DNA of 64,000 nt from Pseudomonadales bacterium (GCA_028223755.1 JAOIUY010000001.1:110001-174000), one strand, 5' to 3'; shown: positions 1-8,621, counted from the first letter of the stretch. Notes: generated by a model not told the origin, from the letters alone. Numbers and translations are program-made.

Positions 1-756
1 TGTACTCACGCCTTGCCCCGCAGAAATATCTTGGCTCTCGCCACTCGATGATACGCCGACAATACCCTCGAGCACCTCACTCCGCATCGCTGCACTTTGC
101 CCTTGGGCTGATGGCACTACACTGATAACGCGAAATTTTGTACCGCGAACTGCCGCAACAGCCGAAGGTGTCTTAATGCGGAATTGTGTTCTTGGCATGC
201 GCTTTGGCACAGTAACTTGCACCTCACCGCGCGGTAAGCTCACCTCAATCGACTGAGCCCTTGCTTGTTTAATTGCCGACGATGAGTCAATAATCAATTC
301 ACTGTTGGCACTCATCACAATGGTTGCACCATCCGCAAAACGTAATGTCGCCGAACCTTGTCCAACCTCAATTCTATGACCTATCCGTAAATCTTGACCA
401 TTAACCAATTCAGCCGGCTTTTGATTAGCGCTTGAAAAAACCACCTCTCCAGAAATATAAACGGCTTGCGCGGCGACGGGCGCTTGCTTTAACCATTCAA
501 CAGGAATCAGCAATACTGTTCCTGTAGAGAGCTGCTTGGGATTGTTAATCTGGTTATGGCCAGCGAGATCACGCCAACAATCATTGTGCGTTGTGTATTG
601 ATTGCATATAGACCAAATAGTATCGCCCGGACGGACGCTGTAGCGCCAATCTCCGGCCTGAGATTGAACGCTGAATAAAACTGATGCGCCCAACAAAGTC
701 AGGCAAAGAATGGCGCGAGTAGTGATGATATTAATAAAATGAATCATTATTGTCAT
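1..756 (-). CDS. LysM and FecR domain protein (3' part outside window)
   Basis: The reverse strand is open from the window edge to an ATG at 754-756; a second in-frame ATG lies at 745-747. The product begins with a hydrophobic signal-like segment (about residues 8-35). A LysM peptidoglycan-binding module follows, with the typical RPGDTIWSI start, about residues 38-85. Then comes a FecR-type region rich in short beta strands, including GSATLRFADGA and SAVAAVRGTKFRV. LysM-FecR proteins are envelope proteins, often linked to sensory or adenylate-cyclase-like partners further along, which cannot be seen here. The response regulator next door is on the same strand about 110 bases upstream and may be co-transcribed. 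The C-terminus is missing because the window ends, so total size and extra domains are unknown. Confidence 0.85.
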   Translation of the reverse strand, partial: MTIMIHFINIITTRAILCLTLLGASVLFSVQSQAGDWRYSVRPGDTIWSICNQYTTHNDCWRDLAGHNQINNPKQLSTGTVLLIPVEWLKQAPVAAQAVYISGEVVFSSANQKPAELVNGQDLRIGHRIEVGQGSATLRFADGATIVMSANSELIIDSSSAIKQARAQSIEVSLPRGEVQVTVPKRMPRTQFRIKTPSAVAAVRGTKFRVISVVPSAQGQSAAMRSEVLEGIVGVSSSGESQDISAGQGVST

Positions 757-866
757 ATGCATACAAAATACCGATGGCAGGAATCAGTCCACTATTGAAC
801 TACTGCAATCAACATTATTCAATGCAAATGAGACTAAAAATACGCGATTTAACTGATTATTAGAGA

Positions 867-1568
867 TTATTCAGGAGGAACAAGCGCTTCGAGCTTTTCT
901 AATCGATAACCATGCTGGTATACCGTCTTGATACAATAGCCAATTTCAGGCCCGATATTCAGGCTGCGCCTGATTCTACTGACGTGAACATCGACCGTGC
1001 GTGTATTGAGCGTGGCATCAATTCCCCACACTTCACGCAATAAGTAGTCTCTAGAAAGCAGTTTGCCGACATTTTTTAGCATGCAGTAAGCTAACTGGTA
1101 GTCTTTCGGGGTTAATTTGACGATATCGCCATTCACCGTGACCGATTGCGATGCAGAATCTAGCGAGATAGGCCCTAGCGTCAAACAAGTGTCTTCGCTA
1201 GTGACTCCCGCACGGCGTGCTAAAGAGTTAAGTCTTGCCAACAATTCAGCTTTGCGTAACGGTTTAATTAAATAATCATCGGCACCAGCCTGCAGTGCTT
1301 TGACAATATCGACTTCGGCATCGCGTTGAGTGGCAAACAGAACCGGGACATTAGAATTAAGCTGGCCGCGAACAGAAGCAAGCACATCAAGCCCCTCCAT
1401 ATCGGGCAGCTGCCAATCTAGGATAAGTAGATCTACTGGGTTATCAGTTAATAAATGGATAAAGTCTGTGCCAGTGGCCGCATGAGTAACAGCGAACCCC
1501 TCGCCATCAAGCCAAGATTTAACGAGCTCAGCTTGAGATTGTTCATCTTCTAAGTAACCGATTCTCAA
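867..1568 (-). CDS. OmpR/PhoB-family response regulator
   Basis: A 233-residue two-domain response regulator. The N-terminal receiver has the acidic pair near residues 7-8, the phospho-acceptor Asp51 in LILDW, and the conserved Lys in LIKPL. The C-terminal winged-helix DNA-binding domain, about residues 130-225, contains LTPKDYQLAYCML and TRTVDVHVSRIRR, which are typical of the OmpR family. The start codon is TTG, with an AAGGA ten bases upstream and no better alternative close by. No histidine kinase lies next to it, so it is an orphan here. The neighbouring LysM-FecR gene is downstream on the same strand and could be a target or co-transcribed partner (inference). Confidence 0.92.
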   Translation of the reverse strand: MRIGYLEDEQSQAELVKSWLDGEGFAVTHAATGTDFIHLLTDNPVDLLILDWQLPDMEGLDVLASVRGQLNSNVPVLFATQRDAEVDIVKALQAGADDYLIKPLRKAELLARLNSLARRAGVTSEDTCLTLGPISLDSASQSVTVNGDIVKLTPKDYQLAYCMLKNVGKLLSRDYLLREVWGIDATLNTRTVDVHVSRIRRSLNIGPEIGYCIKTVYQHGYRLEKLEALVPPE

Positions 1569-1898
1569 TGTCTTATTTTCCTTTTTTGTTTTCTGTGGAT
1601 TGTAATCTATTCACCGCTAAACCGATAACTATTGCATCGAATGTGCTAAATAACAGAATGAAGTGCTCTAACTCGCTCTGACTCTATTTTTGGCAAAAAT
1701 ATCCGCAATTTTGTCTCAATCTTCTACCTTTCTGTCGTTAATTGAGCCTTTTTAGCAAAACTTATGACTCCAGAGCTTCATCCAAAGACTTCTCGTATTT
1801 TACATTTATTTACTCATAAACTACTGCATCTAACCATCACAGAGTCGTAAACTACATCCTTATCAAGATCCAAACAAAGACTACTTTTTGGGAAAGTG
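1569..1898. other. Divergent intergenic region, no gene seen
   Basis: About 330 bases between the divergent response-regulator and PilZ genes. It is AT-rich and must hold both promoters. I found no ORF of substance, no clear operator dyad and no RNA gene. Confidence 0.6.
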
Positions 1899-2201
1899 AT
1901 GAGTAATCAAAGCTTAAAAGCAAAAAAAGAGGCAGGCGCCAGGCGTTTTCGGCGCGCGCACGTAGGGCTAAAAGGTGCGTTAAGAATTGCCGACTTAGGT
2001 GTTGAAATGATCCACACTAAAAACATTTCTGAAGGTGGAATAGGATTAAATATGCTAGGTAACTGTGAAATCGAGATTGGCAGTGAAGTACAACTGCATT
2101 TAAACGGCGTATTGTCCGGTGAAGATAATCCGCGCGTAGAAGCTTATGCTATGAAAGTCATCCATCGAAAGGGTCGCCACCTAGGACTATCTTTTATTTA
2201 A
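1899..2201 (+). CDS. PilZ domain protein
   Basis: A single-domain protein of 100 residues counted from the ATG at 1899; a GTG sits immediately before it in frame. It carries both signatures of the c-di-GMP-binding PilZ family: an RxxxR motif (RRFRR, residues 15-19) and the (D/N)xSxxG motif (NISEGG, residues 42-47). Near the C-terminus is HRKGRHLGLSFI, typical of the last PilZ strands. Such stand-alone PilZ proteins act as cytoplasmic c-di-GMP receptors that bind partner proteins; the partner cannot be told from context. The window also encodes a GGDEF-EAL protein and type IV pilus genes, but neither is adjacent. Confidence 0.88.
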   Translation: MSNQSLKAKKEAGARRFRRAHVGLKGALRIADLGVEMIHTKNISEGGIGLNMLGNCEIEIGSEVQLHLNGVLSGEDNPRVEAYAMKVIHRKGRHLGLSFI

Positions 2202-2203
2202 AC

Positions 2204-2236
2204 GCTTGTATTACAGCTAATAATTTCATTACAAGC
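2204..2236. terminator. Weak bidirectional terminator-like hairpin
   Basis: A 7-bp perfect inverted repeat, GCTTGTA (2204-2210) and TACAAGC (2230-2236), sits in the 42-base gap between two convergent genes and is flanked by AT-rich sequence on both sides. The loop is long (19 bases) and the T-runs are imperfect, so this is a plausible shared terminator rather than a clear one. Confidence 0.4.
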
Positions 2237-2243
2237 TTAATAA

Positions 2244-2462
2244 TTATAATACTAACCAAGCAATCAACTGACTTAACAAGCCCAAAACGATCACAACTCC
2301 AACCAGAGCTAGCATCATCCACATTGATTTAAAGGGCTTCCTTTCGACAGAGTGGATAGGTGATGAGAGATATTTATCAACACGGGCAAGATCCTCTGCT
2401 GATAACTTTGCTTGCTGGCTTTCGCTATTTTGAGTGGTTTCAATATCAGCAGGATTAGACAT
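2244..2462 (-). CDS. DUF3094-type small membrane protein
   Basis: A 72-residue protein. A polar N-terminus is followed by a conserved-looking block (LSAEDLARVDKYLSSPIHSV, then ERKPF) and a single C-terminal transmembrane helix at about residues 48-71. The block and layout match the short pseudomonad membrane proteins grouped as DUF3094. Function is unknown. It converges with the PilZ gene and shares its strand with the next small gene and the biotin operon, but gaps of 113 and 116 bases argue against one tight operon. Confidence 0.7.
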   Translation of the reverse strand: MSNPADIETTQNSESQQAKLSAEDLARVDKYLSSPIHSVERKPFKSMWMMLALVGVVIVLGLLSQLIAWLVL

Positions 2463-2575
2463 GGCGGCGTTACTCTATCAAGTTAGAATAAGAATTATTT
2501 TGGTCTATGATAACGCTAGATTTATTGATAGGCCAGAATCTTATTAAAATCTGATCTTATTCAATTTAGACTGAA

Positions 2576-2800
2576 TTAAACCATCGTATCAATAATTGAC
2601 CCTAGTAGCTGATCTGCCGTTTTAACTACTTGCGCAGAAGCCTTAACTTGATTCTCAGCCTGTAATAAATCAATGCTAGAAGTTATTAAAGAAACGTCAT
2701 TATTACTTAACGCGTCTGCAATCTCAGTCGATGCTTTTTCGGCTTGCTTTAAACCCGACTGCATACCAGTGGCACCTATTTGTAACAAAGAATGACTCAT
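2576..2800 (-). CDS. Small protein resembling flagellar rod/hook C-termini
   Basis: A 74-residue protein with no signal peptide or membrane helix. The C-terminal half, with LLQAENQVKASAQVVKTADQ, looks like the C-terminal helix of flagellar axial proteins such as FlgG or FlgE, where a repeated pattern of MI..QRA.EANAKVI.TAD is usual. The N-terminal half has the short-helix pattern expected of the partner helix. No flagellar gene is nearby, so it is either a small stand-alone member of that family or a chance likeness. Function is not known. Confidence 0.6.
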   Translation of the reverse strand: MSHSLLQIGATGMQSGLKQAEKASTEIADALSNNDVSLITSSIDLLQAENQVKASAQVVKTADQLLGSIIDTMV

Positions 2801-2916
2801 CAGAATTCACGCCCTTCACAGTATTTATGCTAGCTAAACCATGATTAATTTAAGCAAAAAAATGAGCGCCAGACTATAACCGCTTATCAAACGGATAAAG
2901 CAGTATAAGCCAATCG

Positions 2917-3621
2917 TTAAAACAATTGCGAAAGATCGAACTGATCGACAAAATTAGCCGACTCAATCGACGGACTAAAAGGTAATTCAGCCAGCAGTGG
3001 CGATTGAATGCGAGCTGCTAATGCAGCGACATTGGCAGCGGATTCGGACATATCTTGATGCAAGTGATTCGCCACCCAACCCACTAAAGGCAAACCGGCC
3101 TGTTCGATTGCCGCCGCAGTCAACAAGGCATGATTAATACAGCCGAGCTTCATGCCGACCACCAACACAACTTGCATATCCAACGCTTCGGCTAAGTCAG
3201 CCATGGTGTACTGCTCATTGATTGGAACTAGCCAGCCACCGGCACCTTCAACCACAGCCACATCAGCATCCGAGTTTAGCAAAGGCTGACAACGAGCAAC
3301 GCACTCATTAAAATCAATCTCACGATCTTCATTTTTCGCCGCAATATGAGGCGCAATTGCTTCAGCAAATAAATAAGGATTAACGACCTCGTAAGTTTGC
3401 GCCTCGGTAGCGGCTGCCTGCAGCTGAACAGCATCGCTATTGCGTGGATCCGATAAAGTATTATCCACACCCGCAGCAAGCGGTTTTAATGCCGCCGTTC
3501 GATAACCCGAAACAGCCAATGCACGCAATAGCTGCGTAGCAACCACCGTTTTGCCAGCATCGGTATCTGTACCTGTTATAAAGATACGTTTCGGTTTTTT
3601 ATTAACAGCACCTGAACTCAT
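2917..3621 (-). CDS. bioD: Dethiobiotin synthetase
   Basis: ATP-dependent dethiobiotin synthetase, closing the ureido ring of 7,8-diaminopelargonate in the penultimate step of biotin synthesis. The P-loop GTDTDAGKT lies at about residues 17-25. The later VVEGAGGW motif is the typical BioD glycine-rich segment. An in-frame TTG lies at 3637-3639, but the ATG at 3619-3621, with AGG four bases upstream, gives the usual N-terminus and a length of 234 residues. It is the last gene of the bioB-bioF-bioHC-bioD operon, 24 bases after bioHC. No bioA (the aminotransferase just before it in the pathway) is present in the window. Confidence 0.95.
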   Translation of the reverse strand: MSSGAVNKKPKRIFITGTDTDAGKTVVATQLLRALAVSGYRTAALKPLAAGVDNTLSDPRNSDAVQLQAAATEAQTYEVVNPYLFAEAIAPHIAAKNEDREIDFNECVARCQPLLNSDADVAVVEGAGGWLVPINEQYTMADLAEALDMQVVLVVGMKLGCINHALLTAAAIEQAGLPLVGWVANHLHQDMSESAANVAALAARIQSPLLAELPFSPSIESANFVDQFDLSQLF

Positions 3622-3645
3622 TAACCTGATTGACTCCAATCCAAT

Positions 3646-5253
3646 TTATTTTTTTAATACCATATATAAAACACGATAAGTCAATGGCAGCTCGCCTTTA
3701 GATGTTTGCAGAGCCGAATATGCATTAACAAATTGGCGATATTTATTTTTACCCATTAATCCTTTTGGTCTATTCGGATGCATATTATGAGCACCAATAT
3801 TTTTTACGCTCTGAATTAAATCTTGCAGCGTCAAAAATGTCTGCACATCATCTTCAACTAACCACTGCTGCAACTTAAGACCCGACTGTTCACAGCTTGT
3901 CTTAATTTTTAATTCATTATCAAAAACATTGACATGAACAGCATCATCTACATTTGACCACGCTTGCTTTAACTCAAACAAAGATCCATCCACCAAGGTG
4001 GTTAACACAGCTGTTCCGCCATCAACAAGAATATCTGCCAAGCCCTTAAATACATTATCTAAGTCATGGCACCACTGTATAGAAAGGTTAGAAAAAACAA
4101 TATCAAAACTACTTTGCTCAAACGGTAGTGCCTCAATATCTGCCTGCACTTGAAAATCACTTACCGCCCTCTCCTGACAGCTCGCCAACATACGAGAAGA
4201 TATATCTAACTCAACAATATCTGCCGCTGAATAATGAGCGCGCAAAGACTCAGAAAAATAGCCTGTCCCCGCCCCCAAATCTAAAACTCGTCGTGCGCTA
4301 TTAGCCTGCAAATAACTCATTAACTGGCGACCCACTTGATGTTGAAATACAGCTAATGAATCGTAATTTTTTGCCGCGTTAGAAAAAGACTTTTCTATGT
4401 CATTTTTTTTAATCGCCTGCAAACTATTCGCACGAATAAAATCAACAGTAGATGCCAACCAGCTTTCGCGCTCAGTAATAAAGGGTAAATGCGCGGATGC
4501 TTGAAAAACTTTTAATGCCCTATCAGGGTATCGATCAACGACAAGAGAAGCTGCATCGTGCGGCACTAAATTATCGCGAGCACCAAATTGATGAAGGGTC
4601 GGCACAGTCAAAGCATCCCAGCAAGACAACAAATCATAACTAGCAAGCCAAGCTAAACCCTGCTGTAAACCCTCAAGAGAGTATGTTGCTTGCGAGAGCA
4701 ATGATTTTATATTTCTCAAGTCATTACGAGTAGATGATACGCCTTGCGTTTGCAAAACATAAAAACGATTTAATACTGACGGCTGATCAACCGTACTTAA
4801 CTGTTGATTAAATTTTTTAAATTCAGCGTCCGGCATTGCGTGTGACCAACCATCATCACTCACGAAACGACGATTGGTTGCAATGGTTACCAAAGATGTC
4901 ACGCGATCGGAAAATGCTTGCGCCAAGAAAGAGCCAAGTAAACCACCTAATGACCAACCAATGATTGAAAATCGCGACGGCAATGTTGAAAAATGTTGTC
5001 GCTTAAATTGATCAACAAAATCTTCAACACTGGAAAAAGATAATTCTTTATTTAAACTATGGCCGGGTAAATCTAATAAATAAATATCAAACTCTTGCTG
5101 TAACGATTCAATACACCCTTGCCAAATATCACTACTCGCACCCCAACCATGAATTAATAATAATGCCGATGCATGAGTGCAATTAGGATCGACTCGCGTT
5201 AATGATATTTTATTATCTAAATAAAGATTTTGTTTTTCTGCGTTAGCCGTCAT
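3646..5253 (-). CDS. bioHC: Fused pimeloyl-ACP methyl esterase / malonyl-ACP methyltransferase
   Basis: A 535-residue fusion of two biotin enzymes. Residues 1 to about 275 form a BioH-type alpha/beta hydrolase: oxyanion region IHGWGAS, nucleophile Ser101 in GWSLGG, Asp227 in GARDN and His255 in SAHLPF. From about residue 285 to the end is a BioC-type SAM methyltransferase, with motif I (LDLGAGTG, residues 324-331) and a post-I acidic residue in ELD. BioC methylates malonyl-ACP to start the disguised fatty-acid elongation; BioH removes the methyl ester at the end. Bifunctional BioHC proteins with this order are known in Saccharophagus and Teredinibacter. It lies 2 bases after bioF. All catalytic residues expected in both halves are present. 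Confidence 0.95.
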   Translation of the reverse strand: MTANAEKQNLYLDNKISLTRVDPNCTHASALLLIHGWGASSDIWQGCIESLQQEFDIYLLDLPGHSLNKELSFSSVEDFVDQFKRQHFSTLPSRFSIIGWSLGGLLGSFLAQAFSDRVTSLVTIATNRRFVSDDGWSHAMPDAEFKKFNQQLSTVDQPSVLNRFYVLQTQGVSSTRNDLRNIKSLLSQATYSLEGLQQGLAWLASYDLLSCWDALTVPTLHQFGARDNLVPHDAASLVVDRYPDRALKVFQASAHLPFITERESWLASTVDFIRANSLQAIKKNDIEKSFSNAAKNYDSLAVFQHQVGRQLMSYLQANSARRVLDLGAGTGYFSESLRAHYSAADIVELDISSRMLASCQERAVSDFQVQADIEALPFEQSSFDIVFSNLSIQWCHDLDNVFKGLADILVDGGTAVLTTLVDGSLFELKQAWSNVDDAVHVNVFDNELKIKTSCEQSGLKLQQWLVEDDVQTFLTLQDLIQSVKNIGAHNMHPNRPKGLMGKNKYRQFVNAYSALQTSKGELPLTYRVLYMVLKK

Positions 5254-5255
5254 GT

Positions 5256-6437
5256 TTATGACCGACTCTGATGTTGACGCAATACATTAATTAATTGATC
5301 GATATGTGCAAACGAATGTGCCGCCGTGAGAGTAATGCGAAGCCGCGCAGTGCCTGCGGGTACCGTTGGCGGACGAATAGCACTGACTAATATTCCGGCA
5401 TCCATTAACGCCTGACTTAAGGCTAACGCTTTTTTACTGTCGCCAACTATCAATGGTTGAATCGCTGTCGATGATGGCAGCACATCAAAATTTAAATCGT
5501 TAACCGCTGCACGAAAATAACCAATCAATGCTTGTAAATGCTCGCCTCGCTGCGGTTGCGTTTTTATTATATTGAGGGATTGCAATGCCGCGGCGGCACA
5601 AGCGGGTGGAAGTGCGGTAGTGTAAATATAAGTGCGCGAATACTGAATTAAGGTCTCTATCATTTCATGGCTGCCAGCAACAAAAGCACCCGCCACACCA
5701 AAAGCCTTACCCAATGTACCCATAACAATCGGCAAACGCTGTTGGTCGAGAGAAAAGTGCTCACTGCAACCTGCGCCACGCTCTCCGACAACCCCAAAAC
5801 CATGCGCATCATCAACCATCAAAGCGATATTATGGCTATCGCAAATATCAGCCAGCGAATCGAGCGGCGCAATATCGCCATCCATACTAAAAACACCATC
5901 TACGGCTAAAATTTTGCGTATTTTTTGATCGGCAATAGCCGGCTTATTTAATAACTGCTCAAGATGGTCAAGATCATTGTGGCGATAACGTAGAAACTGG
6001 CCGCCCGAACTAATACCACCATCAATTAATGAAGCATGGTTCAATTTATCCTGAATAATAACGTCGTCTTTTCCTAACAGCGCTTTGAATACGCCAAGAT
6101 TCGCCATATAGCCAGAAGAGAAAAGCAGCGCACGCTCGCGACCGACAAAAGAAGCTAAAGCACACTCAAGTTCTTCATGGACTTGTTGATGACCAACCAC
6201 TAAATGAGATGCGCCAGCGCCAACACCGTACTGCTGGGCCGCGGATTGGAAAGCTGAAATAACATCAGGATGATTCGCTAGACCTAGATAATCATTGCTA
6301 GAGAAATTGAGGTATTCACGCCCCTGTAATTGCACCAAAGGACCCTGCGCCGTATCCAGCGTTAGCCGTTGACGATACAGATTGTCTTGTTGGCGTGACT
6401 CGAGTGCAGACCCCAAGTCTGATATCCAGCGACTCAT
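5256..6437 (-). CDS. bioF: 8-amino-7-oxononanoate synthase
   Basis: PLP-dependent condensing enzyme joining pimeloyl-ACP and alanine. It has 393 residues, the normal family length. The PLP lysine is Lys244 in GTLGKAFG. The cofactor-binding Asp and His are in VDDAHGFG (about 208-215). FSSNDYLGLA near residue 46 is a hallmark of the alpha-oxoamine synthases. It starts with ATG at 6437 after a 65-base gap from bioB that contains a hairpin, and it is followed 2 bases later by bioHC. Confidence 0.96.
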   Translation of the reverse strand: MSRWISDLGSALESRQQDNLYRQRLTLDTAQGPLVQLQGREYLNFSSNDYLGLANHPDVISAFQSAAQQYGVGAGASHLVVGHQQVHEELECALASFVGRERALLFSSGYMANLGVFKALLGKDDVIIQDKLNHASLIDGGISSGGQFLRYRHNDLDHLEQLLNKPAIADQKIRKILAVDGVFSMDGDIAPLDSLADICDSHNIALMVDDAHGFGVVGERGAGCSEHFSLDQQRLPIVMGTLGKAFGVAGAFVAGSHEMIETLIQYSRTYIYTTALPPACAAAALQSLNIIKTQPQRGEHLQALIGYFRAAVNDLNFDVLPSSTAIQPLIVGDSKKALALSQALMDAGILVSAIRPPTVPAGTARLRITLTAAHSFAHIDQLINVLRQHQSRS

Positions 6438-6464
6438 CAGTTAATAACTAATTTACAGTTAATT

Positions 6465-6491
6465 AAGCACTCATAACAGAAGTGAGCGCTT
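6465..6491 (-). other. Intercistronic hairpin between bioB and bioF
   Basis: On the minus-strand transcript, nine bases (plus-strand 6483-6491) pair with 6465-6473 to give a 9-bp stem with one G-U pair and a 9-base loop. It lies just after the bioB stop codon and before the bioF start. No T-run follows, so it is not a typical intrinsic terminator. It could be an mRNA stability or attenuation element (inference). Confidence 0.55.
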
Positions 6492-6502
6492 ACTGCAAAA
6501 AC

Positions 6503-7573
6503 CTATTGGGCCGCTGCATTATAAAATAGTGCAGCGCCTTGAGTCTTAGCAGAGCCGGCAAAATCGGCTTCGCTTGCCGCATCAGCACCTTCAGGAGCAA
6601 TGCCTAAGCGGCGGAATAAATCGAGGTCTTTATTCGCCTCAGGGTTTGGTGTTGTTAGCAGTTTCTCACCATAAAATATCGAGTTTGCGCCCGCAAAATA
6701 AACCAGCGCATGCATCTCTTCATTCATAGTTTCACGGCCCGCCGAGAGTCGGACATAAGACTTTGGCATCAAAATTCGTGCTACCGCAATGGTGCGAATA
6801 AAGTCGAAATTATCAAAATCGTCCTCATCTGCCATTGGTGTGCCCTCTACCCGCACTAAGCGATTAATCGGCACACTTTGCGGATGCTCTGGCATATTCG
6901 CTAATTCCAACAACAAGCCAACGCGATCAGCCATTGTCTCGCCCATACCAACGATACCGCCCGAACAAACATTAATGCCGGCCTCTCGGACATGGTGCAA
7001 CGTATCCAGTCGATCCTGATAAGTGCGCGTTGTAATGATATCGCCGTAATATTCAGGCGAAGTATCAAGATTGTGGTTGTAGTAATCCAGCCCCGCTTTA
7101 GATAGCGCGCTAGCTTGATCTGGTTTCAGCATACCCAGCGTCATACAGGTCTCTAAACCCATCTCCTTCACGCCTTTAACCATAGCAATAACCGCTGGCA
7201 TATCGCGATCTTTAGGCGATCGCCAAGCCGCACCCATACAAAAGCGGGTTGAGCCCGTCTCTTTTGCTGCTCGCGCCTCGGCTAACACTTTTTCGACTTC
7301 CATTAGCTGCTCAACTTCTAAGCCAGTGTCGTAACGCGTACTTTGCGGACAATACTTGCAATCTTCTGGGCATGCGCCGGTCTTAATGGACAGTAAGGTA
7401 CTGACTTGCACTGCATTTTGATCAAAATTGAGTCGGTGAACAGACTGGGCCTTAAAGAGTAAGTCATTGAAAGGCATACTAAAAAGTTCAGCGATCTCTG
7501 ATCGAGACCAATCATTGCGCGTCTCAGGTTGAGCTGAAGGCATAGATGTCACTGAAGGGGAAGATTGAGGCAT
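6503..7573 (-). CDS. bioB: Biotin synthase
   Basis: Radical-SAM enzyme inserting sulfur into dethiobiotin. The CxxxCxxC cluster motif CPEDCKYC lies about 70 residues in, followed by PQSTRYDTG, and the second cluster region contains the expected conserved Cys and Arg residues (for example RLSAGRE). An in-frame GTG at 7580-7582 would add three residues; the ATG at 7571-7573 is preferred, giving 356 residues. It is the first gene of the biotin operon and has a clear sigma-70 promoter and a BirA-like operator upstream. Confidence 0.96.
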   Translation of the reverse strand: MPQSSPSVTSMPSAQPETRNDWSRSEIAELFSMPFNDLLFKAQSVHRLNFDQNAVQVSTLLSIKTGACPEDCKYCPQSTRYDTGLEVEQLMEVEKVLAEARAAKETGSTRFCMGAAWRSPKDRDMPAVIAMVKGVKEMGLETCMTLGMLKPDQASALSKAGLDYYNHNLDTSPEYYGDIITTRTYQDRLDTLHHVREAGINVCSGGIVGMGETMADRVGLLLELANMPEHPQSVPINRLVRVEGTPMADEDDFDNFDFIRTIAVARILMPKSYVRLSAGRETMNEEMHALVYFAGANSIFYGEKLLTTPNPEANKDLDLFRRLGIAPEGADAASEADFAGSAKTQGAALFYNAAAQ

Positions 7574-7703
7574 AAAACGCACCGCTGGTTAGCTAATTAA
7601 TGACTTTCTGCCATGCAAGTGAGTCTCAGAGCCAAAAAGAGCAAATTGAGACGACATCGAGCGAAATGACAGCAAGGAATGATTGTCCGTAGATAAAGGA
7701 CTA

Positions 7704-7731
7704 ATTTTAAAGGACTCGAGATTACTGTCAA
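7704..7731 (-). promoter_or_regulatory. Sigma-70 promoter of the biotin operon
   Basis: Reading the minus strand, a perfect TTGACA -35 (plus coordinates 7726-7731) is followed after 16 bases by TAAAAT (7704-7709). This puts the expected start of transcription about 125 bases upstream of bioB. The -35 lies within the left arm of the BirA-like operator, the usual geometry for repression. Confidence 0.75.
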
Positions 7732-7757
7732 CCTGAAAGGAGAGTAAAGGTTTACAA
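7725..7757. promoter_or_regulatory. BirA-type biotin operator
   Basis: The right arm GGTTTACAA (7749-7757) is identical to the known gammaproteobacterial BirA half-site. The left arm CTGTCAACC (7725-7733) matches TTGTAAACC at seven of nine positions, and the spacer is 15 bases, within the known range. The two mismatches fall where the bioB promoter needs its TTGACA box. BirA charged with biotinyl-AMP would be expected to repress the bio operon here. The site also covers the region upstream of a TATACT box facing comF, so both directions could be controlled, as at the Escherichia coli bio operator. Confidence 0.8.
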
Positions 7758-7760
7758 GCA

Positions 7761-7766
7761 TATACT
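7761..7766 (+). promoter_or_regulatory. Possible -10 box for comF
   Basis: TATACT matches the sigma-70 -10 consensus at five of six positions and faces comF, but no good -35 lies 16-18 bases upstream. The BirA-like operator ends just before it. Weak evidence on its own. Confidence 0.35.
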
Positions 7767-7803
7767 CCGATTCATTGAGGCGCTCAAGCCAAGCTTAATC
7801 GCC

Positions 7804-8532
7804 TTGGGCGATACGGTAGCGCCTCCCAGCTGTCTGATTTGCGAACAATCAGCCGATTCTGCCACTCGCCTATGCGAAAACTGCAATGAGTTGATTCGCC
7901 AAAGTAGATACGACATTCACTCTCGCTGTGTCCGCTGCGCAGTTGATCTCAATAGCGGATTAGGTGATGGGGCTTTGCACTGCGCCCAATGCATTAAACA
8001 ACCGCCACTCTTTGATCACTGTGTTACAGCAACATCCTTTAATCCATTAATCGGTAAGCTCATCAATCAACTCAAGCATCATGGCAAGTTGTCGGCCACT
8101 ATCCCTATTGTAAGCAGCATGGTGGAAGCCATTAAAACCCATTACGCCGCCAGCACTACCCGCGTTGATCTTGTCATTCCTGTTCCTCTGCATATCAACC
8201 GATTACGTCACCGCGGTTTCAATCAAGCCAATGAAATTGCTAAGCTAGTCTGCAAAGCACTAAATTTACCGCTTACCTTTAATCTTTGTGAGAGGCAGTT
8301 TGACAATCCGCCACAACAGCAATCAGGCCTGGCAGCGCGACACAAAAATCTGCGCGGCGCCTTCATTGTTAATAGCAATATGACTAACGCAAACCTAAAA
8401 GGCAAAACCATTGCGATTATTGACGACGTAGTAACAACAGGAGCCACTGCAAACGCAATGACAAAAACCTTGCTCAATGCCGGTGCTAGTCGCTGTGATA
8501 TTTGGTGCTTTTCTCGCACACCTCGAAAATAA
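7804..8532 (+). CDS. comF: ComF-family phosphoribosyltransferase-like protein
   Basis: A 242-residue protein of the ComF/GntX family. The N-terminus carries zinc-ribbon-like Cys pairs (Cys10/Cys13, Cys24/Cys27, Cys42/Cys45, Cys60/Cys63). The C-terminal half is a type I phosphoribosyltransferase fold with the PRPP-binding loop IDDVVTTGAT near residues 206-215. Members are needed for DNA uptake in competent bacteria; biochemical activity is unsettled. The listed start is a TTG with no ribosome-binding site nearby. The frame stays open upstream and would encode a plausible ComF-like leader, but no standard start codon exists there close to a Shine-Dalgarno, so the true start is uncertain. It is divergent from bioB, as in many gammaproteobacteria. 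Confidence 0.88.
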   Translation: MGDTVAPPSCLICEQSADSATRLCENCNELIRQSRYDIHSRCVRCAVDLNSGLGDGALHCAQCIKQPPLFDHCVTATSFNPLIGKLINQLKHHGKLSATIPIVSSMVEAIKTHYAASTTRVDLVIPVPLHINRLRHRGFNQANEIAKLVCKALNLPLTFNLCERQFDNPPQQQSGLAARHKNLRGAFIVNSNMTNANLKGKTIAIIDDVVTTGATANAMTKTLLNAGASRCDIWCFSRTPRK

Positions 8533-8621
8533 TAATAAGCTATAAAATCATTGAACCTCTGGCATTAAAACCTACACTCACCTAACATAGTGGCTCTGCT
8601 CTACGTCGACTTTATTTTTAT

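Noticed and set aside
7738-7750. AGGAG as a ribosome-binding site for comF
   Set aside because: No start codon lies at a suitable distance, and the bases form the spacer of the BirA operator.
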